DNA from: Mangrovivirga halotolerans
Lineage (GTDB): Bacteria > Bacteroidota > Bacteroidia > Cytophagales > Cyclobacteriaceae
DNA length: 64,000 bases
NCBI RefSeq assembly: GCF_026241165.1
Contig: NZ_JAPFQN010000005.1
Location: forward strand, 620,001-684,000
Direction of reading: 5' to 3'
In this document: one piece after another, positions 15,608-23,693 of the stretch
How the letters are laid out: each line of letters opens with the position of its first letter
How positions within the stretch are numbered: the stretch's first letter is position 1
The notes under the pieces: generated by a model
The model's database searches: none
What the model saw: the letters and a program-made list of their open reading frames with translations, nothing else
What the model was told of the DNA's origin: nothing
Position numbers and translations under genes: made by a program

Positions 15608-18510
15608 AGTGCTTCATAAAAAACCTGATGTATTGAAGGCCTGATATTCAAACGGTAAAGATTTTTATATTCTCTTGTAGGATAAACCCGGTTGGACAAA
15701 AAGATAAAAAGCAATCCATTTTCAGGATCAGCCCATGCGAATGTACCTGTATATCCTGTATGTCCAAAACTCGAATCACTTGCATCAGGAGACGGTGTTC
15801 CTTTCCATTTCTCTTCTAACAAGGGCTTATCAAACCCCAAACCACGACGATTGCCTTCATCACAATATTGACAGCTGGTAAACTCTTTTAATGTTTCTTC
15901 TGAAATAAATCTTTCTCCTCCATAAACACCATAATTAAGATACATTTGCATCATTTTAGCCAGGTCAATCGAATTACTAAAAAGACCAGCATTGGCAGAT
16001 AAGCCCTGCATGATGATTGCTCCCTCATCATGAACTGTACCATGAATTTGTTCATTTCGAAAATAATTATCTTTCTCTGTAGGAATGATTCGATCCAACT
16101 CAAATCCTTTTTCCAAGGGATTATAAGTTAGAGTGGTTGCACTCAATCTACTGGTGAATTCATCACTTAATTTCTCATCAATTCTTCCACCAGTCTGATC
16201 TTCTATGATGTCCGGCCATAAATAAAATGATAACCCGGAATAAACATAACCTGAATCGGAATTTGCTGGTGCCTTTTTTATTCCTTTATATACATACCTT
16301 TTCCTAAAGGTTCTGTGCATATATAAACTATCAGTAATTTTTATCGGGAACCTTCTAGATGGCTTTGATTTGAATGTTCTCCATCTCCATTTACCATTCC
16401 TCCTTTGAGCTTCTTTATAATAGGGTATCCAGCTTTTTAATCTTGCATTGTGAGCAAGTATTGATCTTATTGATGCATTTCCTATTACACTATTATCGTA
16501 ATAATCATTATATCGTGAAAATTTGCTATCAAGCTGAATTTTACCCTCATCGACTAATTTCATTAATAATGGCAACGCCGAAGTAATCTTAGTAATAGAA
16601 GCTATATCATAAATATCATCGACAGATACATTTCTGATGCTATCATAGGTATGATAACCATAGGCCTTATGGAAAAGAATATCACCATCTAGAGCAACAA
16701 GGATCTGACAACCAGGGAATGCACTACTATCAATGGCATACTGAACAATAGAGTCTACTTTAGTATTTATGAAATGTGAGTCAATATTTAATTGTTCAGG
16801 ATATTTGTAACCTAATCGGACTTTTCTTGTACTTATCCCTTCACCATAATTATAGTTATTTAAAGAAACCGGAAGTTTTCCTTTTACAGAAAACCCACCA
16901 TACAGGGCCTCCACAGCTAATCTTTCTCCCTCATTTCTACCCTGGTAAGTCAAAACCGTTACATCTGCTTTCCCTAAGGGATCCAGCACATTAACTGCAT
17001 AAGCATTTCCTGTGACAAACAGTATCTTTTGTCCTGGTAGCTCCAAAAGCTTTTCAGTGGATTTTAATTCAGTTTCTCGAAGATCATAATTAGCCGCTGT
17101 ACTCATCCACAAACCAGCATGATGTATAACTATTCGGTCATATGATTTTAGCTGACTTAAAATATTATCAGTTATTTGCTTTCCTTTTAATACAGGATAA
17201 AAATCCACACTATCATACTTATTGATAGTATTTAACAACGTCTTATTATCAGGATTGAATCTTAGTTGTACAAGAGCAGTTTTTGAGTTACCCAAATCTT
17301 TTAACGGTACTATTGAACTGTCCCCAAGAATTGTCGTAGCATTTTGCAATACTTTTCTTTCAAATACCTTATACTCATATTCCAATTGCTCTTCGGCATC
17401 CGCATAATAATTACCTTGTATATCGGGTAAAACAGATTTATATTTTAATATTCTTAATAGGTGTTTATCAAGAAGGTTTTCGTAATAGGGTGATTCTTCT
17501 ATCTTATTGACAATAAAATCTATGGCTTTTATCACATCCTTACTCATCAATAAAAAATCTGTACCCGCAATTAAGGCCCTCCATTCCAGATCTCCTGTTT
17601 CAGCATATTTCAAAGCTCCTTTCATGTCCATTGCATCACTGAACACCATATTTTCAACACCCAGGCTATCTTTAAGTATACCGGTGATTATTTCAGGACT
17701 TATAGAAGCAGGGGCATCATTTCCCGTCACTTCAGGTACAGCCAAATGTCCAATCATCACACCTGCTAAAGGCATTTTGGATAGATTACGATACGGATAT
17801 AGCTCAATGCTTTTTAATCTGCTGTAATCGTGATTTAATGTAATTAGATCTTTATGAGAATCAGAATCAGTATCCCCATGACCTGGAAAATGCTTAAAAA
17901 CAGGCAAAACTCCCTGATCAACCAGGCCTTTAGCATAAGCAAAGGCAAGATTGTTAACTACTTGTTTATCTTCACCAAAAGATCTGAAGCTTATAACCGG
18001 GTTTTCAGGATTATTATTAATATCGACTACAGGAGCATAACTAACATTTATACCCATCGATTTAAGTTTTTTTCCTGCTAGCTTACCATATTCATATGCC
18101 AGGGAAGTATCTCTTGTTGCCCCTAAGGTCATCGCATATGGAAGTCTGTAGGTATCGCGTATCCGCATGGCTGGCCCCCACTCTGCATCCATTGATTGGA
18201 TTAAAGGAATTCTTGATTGAGAAAGCTTCTCCTGAAAATTTACCAGCTGGGATGAGGTTCCCTGAAAATATATTAATCCGCCAATATTTAAAGAGTCAAT
18301 AAGAAAGTTGATTGAATCTACATGATCCTGACCTCTGTCAGGATACGCAGGAACTATAAATAATTGCCCTACTTTTTCTCTCAAAGTCAATTGATCCAAT
18401 TTGCTTTGGTAGCCGGACTTATCATTTTCAATTTCCTGGGAAAGAAGATTAAAAAATGTAAAGATGAAAAATGGAATTAATATAAATTTTGTCCTGCTTG
18501 TAAAATTCAT
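15583..18510 (-). CDS. GH3 beta-N-acetylglucosaminidase fused to serine beta-lactamase-fold hydrolase
   Basis: A 975-residue exported protein (hydrophobic signal at residues 8-24). Residues 35-350 are a NagZ-type GH3 domain with KHFPGHGDTDSDSH (206-219), which carries the His/Asp dyad special to GH3 N-acetylglucosaminidases, and nucleophile Asp292 in SDAMDM. Residues about 385-560 resemble the GH3 C-terminal sandwich. Residues 580-970 form a class C beta-lactamase/esterase domain with SITK (Ser638), YSGLSF and HTGYTG. Known relatives in Bacteroidota have this fusion. Likely role: periplasmic turnover of muropeptides, one half removing GlcNAc and the other acting as esterase or peptidase. The true substrate of the second half is unknown. 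Confidence 0.9.
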   Translation of the reverse strand: MNFTSRTKFILIPFFIFTFFNLLSQEIENDKSGYQSKLDQLTLREKVGQLFIVPAYPDRGQDHVDSINFLIDSLNIGGLIYFQGTSSQLVNFQEKLSQSRIPLIQSMDAEWGPAMRIRDTYRLPYAMTLGATRDTSLAYEYGKLAGKKLKSMGINVSYAPVVDINNNPENPVISFRSFGEDKQVVNNLAFAYAKGLVDQGVLPVFKHFPGHGDTDSDSHKDLITLNHDYSRLKSIELYPYRNLSKMPLAGVMIGHLAVPEVTGNDAPASISPEIITGILKDSLGVENMVFSDAMDMKGALKYAETGDLEWRALIAGTDFLLMSKDVIKAIDFIVNKIEESPYYENLLDKHLLRILKYKSVLPDIQGNYYADAEEQLEYEYKVFERKVLQNATTILGDSSIVPLKDLGNSKTALVQLRFNPDNKTLLNTINKYDSVDFYPVLKGKQITDNILSQLKSYDRIVIHHAGLWMSTAANYDLRETELKSTEKLLELPGQKILFVTGNAYAVNVLDPLGKADVTVLTYQGRNEGERLAVEALYGGFSVKGKLPVSLNNYNYGEGISTRKVRLGYKYPEQLNIDSHFINTKVDSIVQYAIDSSAFPGCQILVALDGDILFHKAYGYHTYDSIRNVSVDDIYDIASITKITSALPLLMKLVDEGKIQLDSKFSRYNDYYDNSVIGNASIRSILAHNARLKSWIPYYKEAQRRNGKWRWRTFKSKPSRRFPIKITDSLYMHRTFRKRYVYKGIKKAPANSDSGYVYSGLSFYLWPDIIEDQTGGRIDEKLSDEFTSRLSATTLTYNPLEKGFELDRIIPTEKDNYFRNEQIHGTVHDEGAIIMQGLSANAGLFSNSIDLAKMMQMYLNYGVYGGERFISEETLKEFTSCQYCDEGNRRGLGFDKPLLEEKWKGTPSPDASDSSFGHTGYTGTFAWADPENGLLFIFLSNRVYPTREYKNLYRLNIRPSIHQVFYEALKKISSEN

Positions 18511-18530
18511 TGATTAAGATTTTAAACATA

Positions 18531-18578
18531 AATTAATGCCCGTTAAGATAAAATTGCAATCTTAAACGGGCATTAATT
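18531..18578. terminator. Long inverted repeat between the amidohydrolase and GH3 genes
   Basis: The arms 18531-18549 and 18559-18578 pair over 19 bp with a single bulged base and a 9-nt loop. It sits between the stop of the amidohydrolase gene (18598) and the start of the GH3 gene (18510). The U-tract on the minus strand is short, so it is a likely but not perfect terminator. Confidence 0.6.
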
Positions 18579-18597
18579 AAACGAAAAAGAAAAACAC

Positions 18598-19884
18598 TTA
18601 TTTTAAGTCATACTTTTTCTTATACTTTTCATATAATCTCTGCTGCAAAGCTTCAAGAGGTACTTCTCTACCATTTATAAATGCATGCGAGATTTCATTC
18701 CCAGACATATCCAATGCATCTCCTGATGATATAAAAAAGGTTGCTGACTTCCCTACTTCAATAGTACCATAATTATCCAGCCCAAGGATTTCTGCAGGAT
18801 TTGCAGTAATCAATTTAAGTGCTTCTTCCTTATCCAAACCATAAGCTGCTGTAGTTCCAGCATAAAACCCAAGGTTACGGCTATTTGCAACACTATTATA
18901 AGCCAATGCAACTTTCACTCCCTGGTTTGTAAGATATCCGGCTAACTTGTATGGATCATAAACTCCTTCTTCAGCCCTCATCGGGAGCCTGTGCACATCG
19001 GCTAAGATTATTGGTATTTCATTGTCTTTAATGAAATCTAAAATATACCGGGAATCAGCACCTCCTACCAATACTACTTTTTTAGCGCCATTTTCTACAG
19101 CAAAAGAAAGTGATGAAATAATTTCCTTTGCTCTGTTGGCATGGACATACAATGTTTTTGATCCATCAAAAACTCCCTTCATTGCTTCGAGTTTAAGATT
19201 TTCATCAGTAGGATCAGTCTGAGAATATGCAGTTGCATCAATAAACAATTCCTTAATTTTATTTATGCTTTCGTCATAATCTTCATTATCCCTCCATTCT
19301 GTTTCATTTCTCCACCATCGAGGAGGAAGTTTAGCCATAGGCCAATTAATATGTATTCCTTCATCCATACTCACTACAGCGTCTTCCCAATTCCAAGCAT
19401 CTAACTGAACAATTGATGACTGCCCAGGTATTAATCCGCCTGTTGGTGTAACCTGGGCTAACAAAATACCATTAAACCTTAAAGTAGGGATAATCTCACT
19501 ATCGGTATTATAAGCTATGATACTCCTGATATTTGGAGAAATTGTAATAGGCTCCGATGCATCAATAGTTGCACTGACAGACTCTACCTCAACTAATCCC
19601 ACTTTAGAATTTGGTAAAATAAATCCCGGATATACATGCTTCCCTTCACCATTTATCTCTGTAGCACCTTCCGGCGCATCAACCTCAGTAGATTTCCCCA
19701 CAGACACAATCTCTCCATCCTTAAATACTATTGCCCCGTCAGAAATAACATCTCCGGTACCGGTATGAACAGTTATATTAGTAATTAATATTGGTTTCGA
19801 TTGAGCTTCCCCGGGAGAAGGAACTTGTGCAGAAATACTGCTAATCCCTATTATTAAAAATAATACGATATATAATATTCTCAT
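18598..19884 (-). CDS. Amidohydrolase-like protein lacking the metal-binding HxH
   Basis: A 428-residue exported protein with signal peptide MRILYIVLFLIIGISSISAQ. The small beta domain (ILITNITVHTGTGDVISDGAIVFKDG) and the closing GTIEVGKSATFFI segment are typical of imidazolonepropionase-like amidohydrolases. However, the place of the metal motif PGxIDxHxH reads YPGFILPNSKVGLVE, without histidines, so it is probably inactive as a metallohydrolase. I chose ATG 19882-19884, which gives the signal peptide and a 16-nt gap to the upstream gene; the frame extends to 19977 but that overlaps the preceding coding region. It is the second gene of a two-gene operon. Confidence 0.85.
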   Translation of the reverse strand: MRILYIVLFLIIGISSISAQVPSPGEAQSKPILITNITVHTGTGDVISDGAIVFKDGEIVSVGKSTEVDAPEGATEINGEGKHVYPGFILPNSKVGLVEVESVSATIDASEPITISPNIRSIIAYNTDSEIIPTLRFNGILLAQVTPTGGLIPGQSSIVQLDAWNWEDAVVSMDEGIHINWPMAKLPPRWWRNETEWRDNEDYDESINKIKELFIDATAYSQTDPTDENLKLEAMKGVFDGSKTLYVHANRAKEIISSLSFAVENGAKKVVLVGGADSRYILDFIKDNEIPIILADVHRLPMRAEEGVYDPYKLAGYLTNQGVKVALAYNSVANSRNLGFYAGTTAAYGLDKEEALKLITANPAEILGLDNYGTIEVGKSATFFISSGDALDMSGNEISHAFINGREVPLEALQQRLYEKYKKKYDLK

Positions 19885-19900
19885 TTCGAAAGAGTTTGAA

Positions 19901-22867
19901 TTAAAATTGGTAATAGAAGTCATCACAGTGGAAGTTTTTCTGTCCGTTCCTTGAAGGTTCCTGCGTATCGCCTCCATTTTCTTTCACCTTCAACATTTTC
20001 TTTATTAGCCTGTTCCGCTCTTCAGCAATTTCTTCTTGCATTGCTTCACTTTCATCCGAATCAAACATAATTCTTCCATCTACAAAGGTCTTTTCTACCC
20101 TTGCATACACAGAAGTTGGTCTTTCAGTCCAAATAACAAGATCAGCATCTTTACCTTCTTTTACCGACCCCATTCGGTCATCTAGATGCAATAACTTGGC
20201 AGGATTGATTGTCACCATTTTTAAGGCTTCATATGGATCCATGTCTCCATATTTTATTGATTTCGCAGCCTCCTGATTTAAACGACGCCCCATTTCTGCA
20301 TCGTCTGAGTTGATAGCGGTAGTAACACCGGCACCTGTCATTAAAGAAGCGTTATAAGGAATCGCATAACGCACTTCCCATTTATAAGCCCACCAATCAG
20401 CAAAAGTAGAACCTCCAACACCGTGTTCCGCCATTTTATCAGCTACCTTATAACCTTCAAGAATATGAGTAAAGGTATTTACTCTAAAGCCAAATCTTTC
20501 AGCAACATGCATCAACATATTTATTTCAGACTGTACATAAGAATGACAAGTAATAAACCTTTCTTCATTTATAATTTCAAGAATTGCTTCAAGTGCAAGA
20601 TCTTTTCTTGGTGCTTTAGTTCTTTCTTTATCTTTCCTGCTTAGCTCATTATAAGAATTCCACTTTCTTTCATAATCAAGTGCATTATTAAATGCATCAA
20701 CCAGGGCCTGTTCAACCCCCATACGTGTCTGCGGAAATCTTATACTGTTACTACTCCGACTTCTTTTTACATTTTCACCTAAAGCAAACTTTATAAATTC
20801 ATCAGCATCTTCTATCAACATTTTTTCAGGAGACATTCCCCATCTCATTTTAATTAATGCTGACTGTCCTCCAATTGGGTTTGCAGAACCATGAAGTAAT
20901 TGAGCTGCTGTCACACCTCCGGCTAATTGCCTGTAAATATTAATATCTGAATTATCCACAACATCCTTCATTCTGACCATTGAACTATTGACCGCCACAT
21001 CATTCACTCCATCCAAAGCAATATGAGAATGTTCATCAATAATTCCAGGAGTAACATACTTTCCGGTACCATCAATTTCCTCAGCACCTGATGAATTTAT
21101 ATTATTACCAATGGAAACTATTTTCCCACCTTCCACTAAAATGTCGGTATTTTCAATGATTCCATCGTCCTCCATAGTCCATACAGTGGCATTTTTAATG
21201 AGATAAGTTTTTTGCTCAGGCAAATCCTTTTTTCCATAAGCAACAAAAGGATAGATCATCTCACCAATGTTTATATCCTTTTCCTCTTCCTTTTTTTCCT
21301 TTTTCTGATATGTACTATCCCGATTTGCAGACCAGGTTATCCACTCAGAATTAATCTGCCCTTTTCCTTTAAAACCATCATCAGACTTCCATCCTGACAA
21401 TAAGTAAACGGAACCATCGTGATCAAAAGAGAGGGATAGCTGATCATTCTTCCAGCTGCTTTTTGTTTTAACCTTAGTAGAATCATTAATCTTTAGTTCA
21501 TGACTCACTTTAGCAGGACTTCCTTTTCCTACTAATTGAAATTTCTCACCTCCCACATTAAGAGTAAAATATCCGGTTAAATCTACTTCAGGTAAATCAT
21601 TGACAATTAATTTATCCCCACCTGTCCAGTTTTCTATAATAATTGCATCATCTTCAAATAATTCCTTATCTGTAATAATAAAATTAGCATATGATCCAGA
21701 TCGTAAATTCCCTACATTATTTGCTCCGATCATTTCCGCAGGAATTGTTGTCATTGCAGCTAGAGCTTGTTCAACGGGCAAGCCATAATCTACAGCTTTA
21801 CGTACATTTTTTAGAAAATCTGATAAATTCTTCAGACCATCCGCTGTAAAAGCGAATTTTATTCCTTTTTGATGTAATAATGATGCATTAGCAGGAGCCA
21901 TTTCCCAATGTTTCATTTGAGCCAGACTTATATCCATTGCGATATATGGATCACTCACATCAAACGCTTTAGGGAAATTTACAGGGATTATCAGTGATGC
22001 CCCGGTTTCTTTAATTTCGTTTACCATTTGATATTCATCACCAACACCGTTAATTATAAACTGAACACCAAACTCATCACCTAACTTATCAGCCCGTAGA
22101 ACTGAAAGCTTATCTTCGACTTCAAAAATCTGAGGAAGATTCATAGAATTATTGAGCCCTTCTAATGTTAGATCAAAATAAGGATTGGTCTCTTTATACC
22201 AATTGGCATCCATGAAGGTTTGACGTAACAAAGCAATCGCTCCCATTAGTGAAGCTGGATAATCCTGAGTACTTGACCCTTTATCAAAACTGTAATGAGC
22301 CGCAGCATTAGCGTTTAAGATCATTTCATTGGTCTGTTCCCCTGCAAGATTAATTAAAGCAGATTTACCTCGTGCGATACCATCTTTATGATAACTTACT
22401 ACAGTAGAAAATCCTGCTTTTCTTAATTCATCAGCCTTCTTTTTATCAAAATTAAAAAGCTCTGCAGCCTGAACATCAGACCTTATCGCCATATTTGGAT
22501 TATAAGGGCCTTTTCGGGGAGAAGTTATCTGCTCTTTTTTACCCCAGCTAAACCCTCCATCCTTTACTTCCGGCATTCCAAAAGTTGAATAGGGATCAAT
22601 GAAAGCTGGATAAATATGCCTGCCCTTCAAATCAGTAATACTAAAACCATTTGGTATAGTACCATTCTCTTTAACAGAGACTACCCTCCCATCTTCTATC
22701 AATAAGGTTGCATTGGTAATTTCTGTGAAAGGATCAATATGAACCGTGCCATTTTTAAAAGCATATCTACCACTACGGTCGTCTTCAACATCATTTCTTG
22801 GAAAAGGATTTTGAGCAACAACATTCAGTCCACTCATCAACAAGAAAAAAAATAATAGTTTTCTCAT
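19901..22867 (-). CDS. Tandem-domain amidohydrolase, first half degenerate, second half with intact metal motif
   Basis: A 988-residue exported protein (signal MRKLLFFFLLMSGLNVVAQ). Residues about 30-430 form one amidohydrolase unit whose metal motif is degraded (YPAFIDPYSTFG). Residues about 570-960 form a second unit with the intact VTPGIIDEHSHI, further histidines in ITCHSYVQ and FTHILEGY, and an aspartate in INSDDAEMG. A lysine-rich linker (KKEKKEEEKDINIG) follows a lipocalin-like middle segment. Only the second half looks catalytic. Such secreted proteins are often annotated as imidazolonepropionase-like or dipeptidase-like; the substrate is unknown. It is the first gene of the operon with the downstream single-domain paralogue. 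Confidence 0.88.
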   Translation of the reverse strand: MRKLLFFFLLMSGLNVVAQNPFPRNDVEDDRSGRYAFKNGTVHIDPFTEITNATLLIEDGRVVSVKENGTIPNGFSITDLKGRHIYPAFIDPYSTFGMPEVKDGGFSWGKKEQITSPRKGPYNPNMAIRSDVQAAELFNFDKKKADELRKAGFSTVVSYHKDGIARGKSALINLAGEQTNEMILNANAAAHYSFDKGSSTQDYPASLMGAIALLRQTFMDANWYKETNPYFDLTLEGLNNSMNLPQIFEVEDKLSVLRADKLGDEFGVQFIINGVGDEYQMVNEIKETGASLIIPVNFPKAFDVSDPYIAMDISLAQMKHWEMAPANASLLHQKGIKFAFTADGLKNLSDFLKNVRKAVDYGLPVEQALAAMTTIPAEMIGANNVGNLRSGSYANFIITDKELFEDDAIIIENWTGGDKLIVNDLPEVDLTGYFTLNVGGEKFQLVGKGSPAKVSHELKINDSTKVKTKSSWKNDQLSLSFDHDGSVYLLSGWKSDDGFKGKGQINSEWITWSANRDSTYQKKEKKEEEKDINIGEMIYPFVAYGKKDLPEQKTYLIKNATVWTMEDDGIIENTDILVEGGKIVSIGNNINSSGAEEIDGTGKYVTPGIIDEHSHIALDGVNDVAVNSSMVRMKDVVDNSDINIYRQLAGGVTAAQLLHGSANPIGGQSALIKMRWGMSPEKMLIEDADEFIKFALGENVKRSRSSNSIRFPQTRMGVEQALVDAFNNALDYERKWNSYNELSRKDKERTKAPRKDLALEAILEIINEERFITCHSYVQSEINMLMHVAERFGFRVNTFTHILEGYKVADKMAEHGVGGSTFADWWAYKWEVRYAIPYNASLMTGAGVTTAINSDDAEMGRRLNQEAAKSIKYGDMDPYEALKMVTINPAKLLHLDDRMGSVKEGKDADLVIWTERPTSVYARVEKTFVDGRIMFDSDESEAMQEEIAEERNRLIKKMLKVKENGGDTQEPSRNGQKNFHCDDFYYQF

Positions 22868-22928
22868 TTATTAAGTCTATTGGGTTATAAAAAATTCGTT
22901 TAAACAATTAAGCTACAAGATAAATAAA

Positions 22929-23684
22929 TTATTTCTTTTTTAACCGAAAGATATTATCACAGAGTATGCCCGTGGCAACAGCGGCATTTAAAGATTCGGT
23001 AGTACCGAATCCCGGGATAGTTATTTTGTTTTGACACAAAGTTTCTACTTCAGGTGAGATTCCATGGCTTTCATTTCCGATAATTAAAAATCCAGCTTCA
23101 GGTAATTGTTCTAAAGAGTGAATATTTTCACCTCCAAGAAAGGCTCCATAGGATGGAATATTTGAATTTTTATTTAAAATTTCAGCGATTTCATTATAAG
23201 TTACATTTACTCGTGTAAAAGAACCCATTGTTGCGCTGATGACTTTTGGATTATAAAAATCAGCTGATTCCTGCGAACAGATCACATTTTTAATACCATA
23301 CCAGTCAGCAATTCGAATAATGGTTCCAAGATTCCCCGGATCCCTGATATCATCTAAAAGAAGCGTCCAGGAATCTTTCTTTATATCAACCTGGCTATCT
23401 GGTATCTCAGCAATAGCAAGTCCTGCATTATTAGTCTGGTAAAATGAAATAGATTCAAGTTCATTCTCTTTAACTATTTCAAGTACACTACTTACATTTT
23501 GAATATCAGAGGTGTTAATTGTATTAAAAAACGAAGATGTAAGGTACAGTTTTTCTATCTTTACAGTGGAATGAAGCAACTCGTTGATATTTTTAGCACC
23601 TTCGACTAAAAACCTTTGAGTTTTCTTTCTGTATTTTTTTAATTGCAATTGTTTTATTCGTTTAACAGCATTTTTAGATAGCAT
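22929..23684 (-). CDS. SpoU/TrmH-family RNA 2'-O-methyltransferase
   Basis: A 251-residue SPOUT methyltransferase. An N-terminal RNA-binding substrate domain (about 1-95) precedes the knot domain, which has the three SpoU motifs: DPGNLGTIIRIADWYG, IIGNESHGIS and ESLNAAVATGILCD. The target is probably 23S rRNA ribose (RlmB/AviRb-like), but which base cannot be told. The start codon is only 9 nt from the divergent tamL start, so its promoter must lie inside tamL. Confidence 0.92.
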   Translation of the reverse strand: MLSKNAVKRIKQLQLKKYRKKTQRFLVEGAKNINELLHSTVKIEKLYLTSSFFNTINTSDIQNVSSVLEIVKENELESISFYQTNNAGLAIAEIPDSQVDIKKDSWTLLLDDIRDPGNLGTIIRIADWYGIKNVICSQESADFYNPKVISATMGSFTRVNVTYNEIAEILNKNSNIPSYGAFLGGENIHSLEQLPEAGFLIIGNESHGISPEVETLCQNKITIPGFGTTESLNAAVATGILCDNIFRLKKK

Positions 23685-23693
23685 AGGCCAAAT

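Noticed and set aside
19885-19977. 31-residue N-terminal extension of the single-domain amidohydrolase
   Set aside because: It overlaps the upstream gene's coding region and puts the signal peptide internal; ATG 19884 fits better.
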